NCBI GenBank assembly: GCA_022842065.1
Contig: JALHQH010000073.1
Location: 1 to 47,247, forward strand
Origin: Caldilineaceae bacterium
Lineage (GTDB): Bacteria; Chloroflexota; Anaerolineae; Caldilineales; Caldilineaceae
Reading direction: 5' to 3'
DNA length: 47,247 nt
Of the stretch, positions 15,828 to 26,019 are shown piece after piece. A program made the position numbers and the translations under genes. The stretch's first letter is position 1; each line of letters opens with the position of its first letter. A model generated the notes under the pieces. That model did not search any database, had not been told where the DNA came from, and saw only the letters and a list, made by a program, of their open reading frames with translations.

Positions 15828-15879
15828 GATACAATCAACCATGTGCGTGCAGTTGTGCACGCACATGGTTGATTGTATC
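15828..15879. terminator. Perfect 24-bp stem hairpin, possible terminator
   Basis: Arms 15828-15851 and 15856-15879 are perfectly complementary with loop GTTG, followed by AATAATTTT. It lies between protease 1 and the SH3b lipoprotein gene, 34 bases before the latter. It could terminate the protease transcript or shape the lipoprotein leader. Confidence 0.75.
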
Positions 15880-15913
15880 AATAATTTTACTGAAACTAAC
15901 GCGATGATTGCCC

Positions 15914-17107
15914 ATGAAGAACGCGCCTATCACCCTGCAAGCTGTGACCCGTTGGCGGACCACAGCCCTAGCACTCTGTATATTCGGCTTGACTAGTGGC
16001 TGCAGCCTAGTTTTTGGCACGGCAAGCGACACCATTGAACCAACCCCCACCCTGACTCGTGTTTATGCCGCGGTGCCGACTTACACACCGACGGTTGAAA
16101 CCACTATCCCTGCTCCGCTAGCACCAACCCTAGCCCCCATGCATGTACCTACCGTGACAGCACAAGTGACGTTGGCTAGTGCAGTCTCAGTACCAGTCCT
16201 ACAGAGGGCCCCGCTGACAACCTCAGTCCCGCTATCACGCCCGGTGACAACACCATTATCAACAACCGCAGCCGCCCCTGCGCTGCCCGAACTGACCATT
16301 AGTGCTGATGTCGCCAACATTCGCAGTGGCCCCGCCACCACTTTTGACCTGGTTGCCAGTGTCTTAAAGGGCGAGCGTTTTCAAGTGACTGCGCGCACTG
16401 CCACCAGTGATTGGTGGCAACTGTGCTGTATCAACGGTCAATCCGGCTGGGTCTATGGCGAGTTAGCAACAGTGGTGGCGGGTGAATTAGTCGCCATTGC
16501 CACCGTCTTGCCGCCCACCGCCTTGCCGCCCACTGTCGAAGCAACACCCCTACCGGTCGCGGCCTTACCAACCACAACCGGGGTAGAAAATACGGAGCAA
16601 GCCACGGCATTGTCCCCTACAGTACCGCCTGCAACCACTGACCCTAGCGCCGGCGACTTTAACCCCGCAGCCCAATATCAAATTGTGCACTTTAAGGTCT
16701 TGGGCTTAAACGAAAATAATGGCGGCATCCGTGATAGCCGGGCCCAGCATCACATCTTTCTAACCGTGCTTGACCAAAACGGCAACGGGTTGGATGGCGT
16801 GCTCGTCGAAAATTTGGTCGGGGCCAAGGAACAAATTGTCACCGGCAGCAAAGGGCCAGGCAAGGCCGAGATCACCATGTATTATGAGCCCTTTAAGCTG
16901 CGCGTTGCCACTGACGCCACCGGGCCAGTCAGTAGCCAGACCTCCAATCAAATGGGGCTGACTTTCCCCCATCTACCCGATATTGTCGGCAAATTGGGTG
17001 GTCTCGACTATGAATATGCAGTTTGCCCAACGCTTGAAGTCAAGTGCAGTTGGCCCATTCAGGCAGTCCACTTCTCGTATGAGATTACGTTTCAGCAGCT
17101 GCGTTAG
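15914..17107 (+). CDS. Lipoprotein with SH3b domain and C-terminal beta domain
   Basis: This 397-aa protein starts at ATG 15914 (a TTG at 15908 is in frame). It has a lipoprotein signal with lipobox LTSGC near residue 30. A long Thr/Pro/Val-rich linker follows. A bacterial SH3 domain lies at about 127-190 (LTISADVANIRSGPATTFDL, with GWVYGE near the end), a fold that usually binds peptidoglycan or peptides. After a second linker, the C-terminal 150 residues form an unrecognised domain (YQIVHFKVLGLNENNGGIRD, VLDQNGNGLDGVLVEN) with a carboxypeptidase-regulatory or Ig-like character. The gene sits between the two protease genes, so a shared envelope role is possible. Confidence 0.75.
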   Translation: MKNAPITLQAVTRWRTTALALCIFGLTSGCSLVFGTASDTIEPTPTLTRVYAAVPTYTPTVETTIPAPLAPTLAPMHVPTVTAQVTLASAVSVPVLQRAPLTTSVPLSRPVTTPLSTTAAAPALPELTISADVANIRSGPATTFDLVASVLKGERFQVTARTATSDWWQLCCINGQSGWVYGELATVVAGELVAIATVLPPTALPPTVEATPLPVAALPTTTGVENTEQATALSPTVPPATTDPSAGDFNPAAQYQIVHFKVLGLNENNGGIRDSRAQHHIFLTVLDQNGNGLDGVLVENLVGAKEQIVTGSKGPGKAEITMYYEPFKLRVATDATGPVSSQTSNQMGLTFPHLPDIVGKLGGLDYEYAVCPTLEVKCSWPIQAVHFSYEITFQQLR

Positions 17108-17493
17108 ACCCAACACGCTCCTTTATTCAACAATTAACATAGTGCTCATAGGCGATTTCGGCGATTGCTTTCGCCGATGTGCTTGCTTTGCAATCCTGGG
17201 CAAAAGCGAAAACCCATCCCCAAAGTAAATTAAGTGCAGGCGTTAGGCTTTGCAACGTTTCACACATACATATATATGTATGTATGCCACATGATTGCAC
17301 AGCCTTTGTCCACCAGTTCACCACTTGGCAGCCCCTAATCAATTTCAGATATAACGCAGTGTAAAGTTGAGGCGTAAACTTTGTCTGTGCACTATAGCCA
17401 AGTGGCTAGGTCATTCCCTGATAGTTTTGTTGCCCTAGGATGATACAGAATCATCATATTTTTGCAGCGCGTGATGATTTTCGCCAATTTCTA
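17108..17493. other. Gene-free spacer with a 20-bp palindrome
   Basis: I see no gene here. The only structure is a perfect 20-bp palindrome, ACATACATATATATGTATGT, at 17264-17283. It ends at the protease 2 promoter. Confidence 0.5.
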
Positions 17494-17522
17494 TTGACAG
17501 GTGATCAGCCCCATGTTAACAT
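17494..17522 (+). promoter_or_regulatory. Sigma-70-type promoter of protease 2
   Basis: TTGACA (17494-17499), 17-bp spacer, TAACAT (17517-17522). The spacer shares GATCAGCCCCATG with the promoter at 13687-13715. The leader to the start codon is about 140 bases. Confidence 0.7.
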
Positions 17523-17663
17523 GAGAAAAAATTCACTAAGAAATAATTAATCAAGCTTACCAAAAAGCAAACGAAACATTGACAAATATTAAACTAGCCA
17601 ATAATGTCCTAGTCATAATTAAGTATTTTGCTGCGGTTGTGTAGGTTAGAGTTTGGGAGACTG

Positions 17664-19040
17664 ATGATGAAAAACAAATATAGCGTTTTTACACTATTCT
17701 TGCTACTCTATCTTACATTTTACCTATTCCCAAAACAAGCACAGGCGCAGGCCAGTACGCCAACACCAACACAGCGAAACATAGAAATTGTTGGCGGACA
17801 ACCGGCGGCGGTTGGGGCATGGCCGTGGCAGGCGATGGTACGTTCCGGCCCCTACTTGTGTGGGGGTTCCTTAATTGCGCAGGAATGGGTAATCACGGCA
17901 GCCCATTGTCTCTTTGATAGTGAAGGGAACGCAGTTCCAGCCAGCGCCGTTACCGTCATCCTCGGCGAACATAATCGTGCCCAAAGCGACGGAATGGAAC
18001 AATTCTTAACTGTTACCGAAGTGATCGTCCACGAGGAATTTAGCGACTGGTCAAACAATAACGATCTTGCCTTGCTCAAGTTAAATCGGCCGGCAACGCT
18101 CAATGCACGTGTCAAGCCAATCGGACTGCAAATGAGTCCGGCACAAGACATGTTGGTCACCGCAGGACAGATGAGTATTGTTACCGGCTGGGGTAGCACT
18201 GGTGAAGGGGGCAGCGCGGCCGTGGTTTTGATGGAGGTATCAGTACCGATTGTAGACAATGAAGTTTGCAATCGTTCGTATGGCACGATCAATGAGAATA
18301 TGCTCTGCGCCGGTTATGCAGAGGGCGGCAAGGATTCTTGCCAAGGCGATAGTGGCGGTCCGCTGGTCGTCTCTGATCAGGAGGGAGGCTGGCGGTTAGC
18401 AGGGCTAGTTAGCTTTGGCTACGGTTGTGCGCGACCTAATTTCTATGGGGTGTACACGCGGCTAGCCCATTATATCGGTTGGGTTGAAAGTCACACCGGC
18501 GCACTAGCAGAGCCAACACCGACAGTAACGCCGACCCCCACCGCCATCCCTTCGGCCACGCCGATACCCTTTGATGCGACCGTGGTGGCACTGCCCGATA
18601 CACCAAGCACACTCAGTCATAGTGGCCGCAATGGGTCCATTTCAATCACTATTCCGGCTGGTGCCGTTGAGCAACCGACCACCTTTTTCTATAAGAGCGA
18701 TGCGGATCCACTCCTGCGTTCTAATACAGCTTTTAGCTATGGCGGCCTTGCCTTTTCGCTCAGTACAACACAGACCTTAACCGTAACACCTGACTTTGCT
18801 TTTCAGAAATTAGTCACAGTTAGCATTGATTATCAAGAAAGCGAGATAGAACGCTTAAATGAAGCGGAACTCACACTCTTTGCATTTGATGCGACCATCA
18901 ATCAATGGTCAAGCCAGCCGATTGTTATCCTGGCCCATGACCAGCAACAAAATCAACTAGTCGTCCAGATCGCGCAACCCACCCTCTTTGCCATCGGTGC
19001 GCCAAAACATGAAATTTGGTTACCATTGGTACAGCGATAA
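17664..19040 (+). CDS. Secreted trypsin-like serine protease (S1), copy 2
   Basis: This 458-aa paralogue of the 14182 protease starts at 17664 or 17667 (MMKNKYS) with GGGAGA just upstream. The signal peptide ends near QAQA. The triad lies in TAAHC (His about 83), NNNDLALL (Asp about 135) and [10 protein letters not shown] (Ser about 232), with trypsin-type KDSCQGD. IVGG is again preceded by Glu (NIEIVGG). A short Thr/Pro linker leads to the ZU5-like domain ([18 protein letters not shown]) and the tail EIWLPLVQR. The linker is shorter than in copy 1. The promoter shares its spacer with copy 1, so the two genes are probably co-regulated. Confidence 0.9.
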   Translation: MMKNKYSVFTLFLLLYLTFYLFPKQAQAQASTPTPTQRNIEIVGGQPAAVGAWPWQAMVRSGPYLCGGSLIAQEWVITAAHCLFDSEGNAVPASAVTVILGEHNRAQSDGMEQFLTVTEVIVHEEFSDWSNNNDLALLKLNRPATLNARVKPIGLQMSPAQDMLVTAGQMSIVTGWGSTGEGGSAAVVLMEVSVPIVDNEVCNRSYGTINENMLCAGYAEGGKDSCQGDSGGPLVVSDQEGGWRLAGLVSFGYGCARPNFYGVYTRLAHYIGWVESHTGALAEPTPTVTPTPTAIPSATPIPFDATVVALPDTPSTLSHSGRNGSISITIPAGAVEQPTTFFYKSDADPLLRSNTAFSYGGLAFSLSTTQTLTVTPDFAFQKLVTVSIDYQESEIERLNEAELTLFAFDATINQWSSQPIVILAHDQQQNQLVVQIAQPTLFAIGAPKHEIWLPLVQR

Positions 19041-19052
19041 ACGAATGGTGCA

Positions 19053-19096
19053 GCAGGGATGGCAAACAATTAAACCAAATTGTTTGCCATCCCTGC
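19053..19096. terminator. Hairpin terminator between convergent genes
   Basis: A perfect 19-bp stem (19053-19071 with 19078-19096), loop AAACCA, lies 12 bases after the protease 2 stop and 42 bases before the stop of the convergent aminotransferase gene. It could serve both directions. There is no strong T-run. Confidence 0.75.
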
Positions 19097-19138
19097 GCTT
19101 AATTACCCAGCGGAATCGTTATGAGCCACAGCAGGGAG

Positions 19139-20482
19139 TTACTGGTCCACCACTTCCAATGCTTCCGCCAAACTACGCTCAATCAGATCACAGAGTTCGT
19201 CAATATCAGCTTTTTCAGCGGTGAGGGCCGGTGCCACCGCAAACCAGGAGGGATCAATTCGCATAATCAGCCCATTTTTGAGGGCAATCGGCTTGAGCAC
19301 TGTCCCCAAGGCCGGGAACGGTTTCAGCGAGCCATCAGGCTGCATCAACTCGACGCCGCGCAACATGCCTTTACCACGCACCTCGCGGATTACCCCAAAC
19401 TTCTTCAACCCTTCTAACTTACCGGTCAGATAATCACCCAGGGTCTGCGCCTTTTGCGCCAATCCTTGTTCAGTAATTTCATCAAGCACGGCCAGGCCAA
19501 CGGCAGAGGCCAGCGGGTTACCGGCAAAGGTGTGGCCGTGGGCAAAGTGGACCTCATCGGCCGCTTCACCCCAGAAGGCCTCGGCCAACTCCGCCCGCGC
19601 CATCATCGCGCCCAGGGGAATGGCCCCGCTCGACAGCCCCTTACCGCCACAGATAATGTCGGGGATCACATCAAAGGTTTGGGCCGCAAACATGTTGCCG
19701 GTGCGCCCAAAGCCGGTGATCACTTCATCAAAGATCAGCAACACCTGGTGGCGATCACAGATCTCGCGGATGATCTGGAAATATTCCTGCGTGGGGGTGA
19801 TGATGCCGCCGGTATTGCCGATTGGCTCCAGGATCACGCCGGCCACCGTTTCCGGATCTTCATTGATGATTACATCTTCAAACATACGCGCACAGAAGCG
19901 GTTGCACTCGTCCCAAGTGGCAAAGCGGTCGCGATAGTAGGTGGGGGGGAAAACTTTGACAAAGCCGGCCATTTGCGGCTCGAAGGGGCTTTTGCGTTTA
20001 CCGGTGCCACTAGCCGCCATCGCGCCAAAGGTGCCGCCGTGGTACCCAAAATAGCGGCTGACAAACTTATACTTACCGGGATGCCCCTGCTGTTTCCAGT
20101 ATTGGCGTACAAATTTCAGCGCCGCCTCCACCGATTCCGATCCACCGCTAAAGGGCTTGATATAGTTGAGCGTCCCCGGTGTCACCGAACCCAACTTTTC
20201 GACGAAATCCAGTGTCACATCGGCGATGCCATGCAGAGGGGGCGCAAAACTCATCTTCTCCATCTGCTTGCGCATCGCTTCCAGGATGCGTGGATGGCCA
20301 TGCCCGAGCACGGCAACAAAGATGCCGCCGATGCCGTCAAAGTAGCGTTTACCCTCTAGATCCCAGTAGTAGAGTCCCTGGGCGCGCTCCATGATCAGTG
20401 GATTTTTCAAGAATTCGGCGGTCTGCTGATAATCAATAAAGGTATGTTTAAGCAAGTCAATCCGGCGCTCGTCCAGTTGCAT
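19139..20482 (-). CDS. Class III PLP-dependent aminotransferase
   Basis: This 447-aa enzyme starts at 20482 (MQLDERRIDLL), where AAAGGA lies upstream; an upstream extension in frame lacks support. It is a class III (ornithine/omega-amino-acid type) transaminase: GGSESVEAALKFVRQYW forms the phosphate-binding region, LLIFDEVITGFGRTG holds the PLP-contacting Asp, and the Schiff-base Lys is in ICGGKGLSSGAIPLG. It resembles alanine-glyoxylate or beta-alanine-pyruvate aminotransferases. Amino donor and acceptor cannot be told from sequence. It is transcribed towards protease 2 and stands alone. Confidence 0.9.
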   Translation of the reverse strand: MQLDERRIDLLKHTFIDYQQTAEFLKNPLIMERAQGLYYWDLEGKRYFDGIGGIFVAVLGHGHPRILEAMRKQMEKMSFAPPLHGIADVTLDFVEKLGSVTPGTLNYIKPFSGGSESVEAALKFVRQYWKQQGHPGKYKFVSRYFGYHGGTFGAMAASGTGKRKSPFEPQMAGFVKVFPPTYYRDRFATWDECNRFCARMFEDVIINEDPETVAGVILEPIGNTGGIITPTQEYFQIIREICDRHQVLLIFDEVITGFGRTGNMFAAQTFDVIPDIICGGKGLSSGAIPLGAMMARAELAEAFWGEAADEVHFAHGHTFAGNPLASAVGLAVLDEITEQGLAQKAQTLGDYLTGKLEGLKKFGVIREVRGKGMLRGVELMQPDGSLKPFPALGTVLKPIALKNGLIMRIDPSWFAVAPALTAEKADIDELCDLIERSLAEALEVVDQ

Positions 20483-20620
20483 AGGAGTTCCTTTGTAAAA
20501 AGAAGTTGTCGATCCACGAAGCCACACGAAGAAAAAGCGCAACGTTTTGAGCGCTTCGCCGCCGCAGGCCGCGGCTTCATTGATCCTATTCTTATCGAGT
20601 AGAAGTTACACACTTTCCTT

Positions 20621-20652
20621 GCGTAGCCGCACAGCATGCCGTGCGACTACGC
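20621..20652. repeat. Imperfect palindrome upstream of aminotransferase gene
   Basis: GCGTAGCCGCAC pairs with GTGCGACTACGC (11 of 12 bases) around an AGCATGCC centre. It lies between the aminotransferase start and the 3' end of the DinB-like gene and could be a terminator of the latter. Confidence 0.5.
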
Positions 20653-20686
20653 AGGATCGCGCGGACAGTGAATGTGAAAATTTTGT

Positions 20687-21142
20687 TTACTTCACACTTT
20701 TTGCTTCGAAATTGGCATGCGAAACTAAATAGCGCAACCAGGTGTTTAAGGAGATATCCCCCATCATGTTATGATTGGCTTTCGCCGTCTGGGCAAGACC
20801 TTTTTGTTCGATGGCGCGCGCCAGTGCAATCGTCTCGGCCCGCGTCCGTGCGAAGTCATCACGTAGCGCAGCCAGATCGAGCGTCTCCGCTGGTTGGTAG
20901 CCGTCATACTCGTCCTGAATTGGTGGCTCATTCAGCATCGTCTTGAGGCGCCGTTGCCCCCAGCGTTCAATCCCGATGATATGCCGTAGTTGGTTGCGAT
21001 TCTGTGGGGTATCTGTTTTGCCGGCTAAAGTAGTGGTGATCGTTTGACCACCCTGTTCGGCGTTGCTGATGGTAGTGGCAAGCGATTTATTGATATTCTG
21101 CAGTTGAAAGACTGAGCGCATAATCAAACCGATTGGATTCAT
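20687..21142 (-). CDS. DinB-like (DUF1569-type) protein
   Basis: This 151-aa protein (start MNPIGLIM at 21142, TGAGG upstream) looks like a DinB/YfiT four-helix-bundle protein. Visible features are LRHIIGIERWGQRRLKTML near the centre and NHNMMGDISLNTWLRYLVSH near the C-terminus, which holds the position where family members carry metal-binding histidines. Such proteins often bind divalent metals and catalyse thiol-dependent transfers, but many have no known role. A different DinB family member is encoded at 44417-44884. Confidence 0.6.
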   Translation of the reverse strand: MNPIGLIMRSVFQLQNINKSLATTISNAEQGGQTITTTLAGKTDTPQNRNQLRHIIGIERWGQRRLKTMLNEPPIQDEYDGYQPAETLDLAALRDDFARTRAETIALARAIEQKGLAQTAKANHNMMGDISLNTWLRYLVSHANFEAKSVK

Positions 21143-21334
21143 TGGAGACCTCATCAATGTGTTGCAAAGGGTGAAAGGTTGTGCATGTTTGCCGGCTCCA
21201 TCATACTCGGTTCGCCCGCTCCTGCCAAAGCGGCACCACCACAGAGGGCAACTTTGGTTAGGGCGGTGCGCTCGTGATAAGATCTAGCGATCTCCACATG
21301 TTACAGAGAACACAGAGAGGAATAAGTTTTGTCC

Positions 21335-21808
21335 ATGTCCGAACGTCAGATTTATGTGCCACCCGGTGGTCCGCCACGGACGGAAGCCCCTAGTCCGGAA
21401 ATTTATGCAGCGATGGGGGAAGCGAACATTTTCGCAATGCTGGCAGATTTTTATCGCGAACTGGAACAGTCACCCCTACAAGCGATGTTTCCGCGCAATA
21501 TGTTGAAGGCATCGCAGAAATCAGCGGCCTTCTTTGTCGGGCTGTTGGGTGGGCCGCCGCTCTATCACCAACGCTACGGCAACCCGATGATGCGTGCCCG
21601 CCACATGCCCTTTGTGATCGACGAAGCAGCACGCCAGGAGTGGTTGGCCTGTTTTAATCGGGTATTGGATCAGGCACCGGCTAAGTACAATTTCCCAGCG
21701 GAGCACTTGCCGGTCTTCCGCGCGTTTCTGGTAGGGTTTTCCACTTGGATGGTCAATACGGCACCCCCAGGGGAAGCGGGCGGGGATGGCTTGGAGTTGT
21801 CGGGGTAA
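21335..21808 (+). CDS. Truncated haemoglobin (group II-like globin)
   Basis: This protein of about 157 aa has the group II truncated globin signature: LADFYRELEQSPLQAMFP early, FFVGLLGGPPLYHQRYGNPM in the middle, and RHMPFVIDEAARQEWLACFN after it. The H in MRARHMPF is the likely proximal haem ligand and the W in QEWL is characteristic. The family binds O2, NO or sulfide and usually acts in detoxification. A TTG at 21329 lies at a better distance (8 bases) from the GAGAGG site than the ATG at 21335 (14 bases), so the start is uncertain by two codons. It is monocistronic. Confidence 0.85.
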   Translation: MSERQIYVPPGGPPRTEAPSPEIYAAMGEANIFAMLADFYRELEQSPLQAMFPRNMLKASQKSAAFFVGLLGGPPLYHQRYGNPMMRARHMPFVIDEAARQEWLACFNRVLDQAPAKYNFPAEHLPVFRAFLVGFSTWMVNTAPPGEAGGDGLELSG

Positions 21809-21892
21809 CTTGCGGAGCCCTGCCGTGTAGTGCGCATCGGGGGACCGCGGCGAGTACTGGCGGGGGATGCGAACTACACGGCACGACCCAAG

Positions 21893-23017
21893 CTATTTTA
21901 CGTGGTGGTCAATACCTTCGTAGGTTTCAATGAATTGGCCGATTTTTTCAGCGTCAACTGTCTCCAGTTTAAGGAGTTTACGCCAGGCAGTGACGACAAT
22001 TGGGGCACCCATGTCTGTATGGGGCTGATCACCGTCGGGCAGGGTCCAGGTAGGATCATTGGGGACGACAACAATGTGGCGGCCACCATCGAGGAAAGGT
22101 TGCACCACGGCCCTTAATTCTGCCACCAGGTCCGGGCAGGCCGCGGCACATTGATAGTAGATGATCACCCCACTATCCTCTAGATTATGGACAAGCTGTT
22201 CATACCGGAAGGGCTCGGCATAGATCTGCCAGGCGACAATATTGGGATAGTGCGGGCCAGAAGTGGGCGGTGCGCTATTATAGGCAACCGGAGAACGCTT
22301 GCTATTCGCGATGTGGATGTTGCCCTGCATCGGGTAGGTCTGTTCACCCGTGACGGCAGGATAGAGGGCCATGACTGCGTCGGCCAATGCCGGCGGCACG
22401 ATGACGGTGTCGATAATATGAATGACGCCGTTGTTAGCGACAAAATCGGCCCCCAACACATTCGCCCCTTGGACGGTGGCCCCTTCATCGCCAGCCAACA
22501 TGGTTAGTTGGTTACCACTTAAACTCGTGGCACTGCCGACAGCAATGAGCTCAGGCATCAGGGTTTGGCCCAGGACAATGTGGTCAAGCAGAATGGTGCG
22601 CATCAGTTCGGGATCGGCGGTGATGGCTGCGGGCAAGTCATCCCATGCGCTGGTGGGCGGCACAAAGACGGTAAAGGGGCCGGCCCCGGTAAGCTGTTCG
22701 GCCAGGCCAACCGCTTCGGCGACGGTGGCAAAACGTTCCATTCCCTCGGCGCGGGCCAGGATGACAAGGATATCGGCAAGCTCCGGGGTGGCAGTGGCGG
22801 CAACACTTTGTGTTGCGGTAGACGAGACAGTCGATGTGACCGCAGCACTATCGGCAGCCGTTTGGGCGGTGGTCGAGGCAGTTGTTGCGGTCGCGGGTAG
22901 TGGCGTCGCGGTGGCAGGCACAGGGGTTTCGACTGGGTCAGCGCCACAGGCAGCCAAGCCGATCAATAGTAGGCTCAAAAGGATGAATTTAGCAGAGCGT
23001 GCGTAAATTTTGGACAT
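21893..23017 (-). CDS. Lipoprotein with fasciclin and DUF3105 domains
   Basis: This 374-aa protein starts at 23017 (MSKIYARSAKFILLSLLL) with TAGGAG upstream. The lipobox is LAAC, followed by a Thr/Ala/Pro-rich linker. A fasciclin (FAS1) domain occupies about 85-220 (GPFTVFVPPTSAWDDLP, ANNGVIHIIDTVIVPP). The C-terminal 150 residues match the DUF3105 pattern (YNSAPPTSGPHYPNIVAW, DSGVIIYYQC), which carries conserved His and Cys residues that could bind a metal. FAS1 domains mediate adhesion. The combination on one lipid anchor is uncommon to my knowledge. No operon partner is seen. Confidence 0.8.
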   Translation of the reverse strand: MSKIYARSAKFILLSLLLIGLAACGADPVETPVPATATPLPATATTASTTAQTAADSAAVTSTVSSTATQSVAATATPELADILVILARAEGMERFATVAEAVGLAEQLTGAGPFTVFVPPTSAWDDLPAAITADPELMRTILLDHIVLGQTLMPELIAVGSATSLSGNQLTMLAGDEGATVQGANVLGADFVANNGVIHIIDTVIVPPALADAVMALYPAVTGEQTYPMQGNIHIANSKRSPVAYNSAPPTSGPHYPNIVAWQIYAEPFRYEQLVHNLEDSGVIIYYQCAAACPDLVAELRAVVQPFLDGGRHIVVVPNDPTWTLPDGDQPHTDMGAPIVVTAWRKLLKLETVDAEKIGQFIETYEGIDHHVK

Positions 23018-23155
23018 TGTAGACAAATAACTCCTAATGACAGCAGCCGGCATCACTCGCCTGCGGTGCAGTTATCCCACAGAGTAAAAAGCTGGAATAG
23101 TAACGATTTTGATTGATAGCAGGGGATGAACGGCGTAAGTATCATCAGCCCGCCA

Positions 23156-23287
23156 GGGTGTGTCCCAATTTTGGGGCAAACGTCCCCGGCACAGGCGAGG
23201 AAATGGTCCGCAGACGAACCAATTTTTCGCCTGTGCCGGGGACGTAGTACGACTCACTCCTGTCGTGGGACGCACCCAACCCGCCAA
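23156..23287. mobile_element. MITE-like palindromic element
   Basis: Outer arms GGGTGTGTCCCA (23156-23167) and TGGGACGCACCC (23276-23287) match at 11 of 12 bases. Inner arms at 23180-23198 and 23227-23245 are a perfect 19-bp inverted repeat. CCCGCCA occurs directly outside the left end (23149-23155) and two bases outside the right end (23290-23296), so it may be a target duplication. No open reading frame is present. It could instead be a large bidirectional hairpin. Confidence 0.55.
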
Positions 23288-23309
23288 CGATTGGCGGCGA
23301 GCTTGATGC

Positions 23310-23758
23310 TCACGCTGTTGCATGATAGGCTACTTCTAGCTGTTGGCGCAAGTTGACCAACCCCGTTTGCAACAGCCGTTGTTGACGCGCTTTCAGCAAA
23401 ACGAGCAAGGGCACCGCCGCGCCGCGATAGAACTTTTGCAAGGTAAAGCAACAACCCCCTGGCACCGGCTCTCCCCAGGCGTGACAGATGGTGATCATGC
23501 CGGGCGCACGATTTTCCCAGATCAATTTTTCATCAGCACTAGGCATGACCGTGGCCGTACTCCCCACCGTCATCCCCAGTGAATTTTTCACCTGAATCGC
23601 CATCACCGCGTCCGGTCGCCAAGGCGTACCGGCCACCCAATGCGCCCGCAAGACGCCGGGATACCAAGCCGGCCAGCCTTCGATCTGCTGAAAGGTACGC
23701 AAAACCGCGGCCGGCGCGGCCTCGATCATGGTCGTTGCATGTAGAGTCGTGCCACTCA

Positions 23759-23759
<1 letters not shown>
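23310..23759 (-). CDS. SRPBCC / polyketide cyclase-like ligand-binding protein
   Basis: This 149-aa protein has the helix-grip fold pattern of the SRPBCC (START/Bet v1-like) superfamily: TTMIEAAPAAVLRTFQQIEG at the N-terminus followed by WPAWYPGVLRAHWV, strands with WENRAPGMITICHAW, and a long C-terminal helix ending VNLRQQLEVAY. These bind small hydrophobic molecules; the ligand is unknown. The ATG overlaps the stop of the GH127 gene (TGATG), so the two are probably translationally coupled. Confidence 0.7.
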
Positions 23760-25669
<1,910 letters not shown>

Positions 25670-25681
<12 letters not shown>

Positions 25682-25697
25682 AGGAATGTGGTATAAT
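25670..25697 (+). promoter_or_regulatory. Possible promoter of the 25765 TA module
   Basis: TTGAGT (25670-25675), 16-bp spacer and TATAAT (25692-25697) overlap the 5' end of the divergent GH127 gene. The -10 is perfect and the -35 is weak. Confidence 0.4.
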
Positions 25698-25764
25698 TGG
25701 TTCAGTGAAAAGGCAAATTTGTTTAGTTTATGTAAAGCGTACAGATTAATTACAGGGATAAATT

Positions 25765-26019
25765 ATGTTATCACTTGAGTTATCACCAGTGCTTGAAAAG
25801 CAATTTCGCAAAGTAATTCAAGAAAGTTATCAAGGTGATTTGCAAGCTGCCATTTCAGCTTTTTTACAACTCCACGAAAAATATGGTTGGAAGGAACAAC
25901 TACGTCAGGATGTAAATGTGATTCGGACCGAAGTTCGGCAAGCCGGCGGTATTTCTGAGCAAACGATTGATGATGCGATCCGCCGCTATCGTGAGCAACT
26001 GACGACAACCAATGGCTGA
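25765..26019 (+). CDS. Putative antitoxin of a PIN-domain TA module
   Basis: This 84-aa, helical, charged protein (LEKQFRKVIQESYQGDLQAA, QTIDDAIRRYREQL) overlaps the downstream PIN gene by 8 bases, the usual TA arrangement. I do not recognise a named antitoxin family and it lacks an obvious RHH or AbrB motif. Its assignment rests on size and position. The codons are more AT-rich than in the flanking GH127 gene, consistent with acquisition as a module. Confidence 0.65.
   Translation: MLSLELSPVLEKQFRKVIQESYQGDLQAAISAFLQLHEKYGWKEQLRQDVNVIRTEVRQAGGISEQTIDDAIRRYREQLTTTNG

Noticed and set aside
14182..19040. Proteases, SH3b lipoprotein and surface proteins as one secretion operon
   Set aside because: Each protease has its own promoter and hairpins separate the genes, so a single operon is not supported.
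19454..20359. Long open frame (301 codons) antisense to the aminotransferase gene
   Set aside because: It mirrors the codon structure of the real gene, has no ribosome-binding site and no recognisable domain. Similar long antisense frames at 4841-6295, 7261-8655, 24749-25696 and 40602-41633 were rejected for the same reason.
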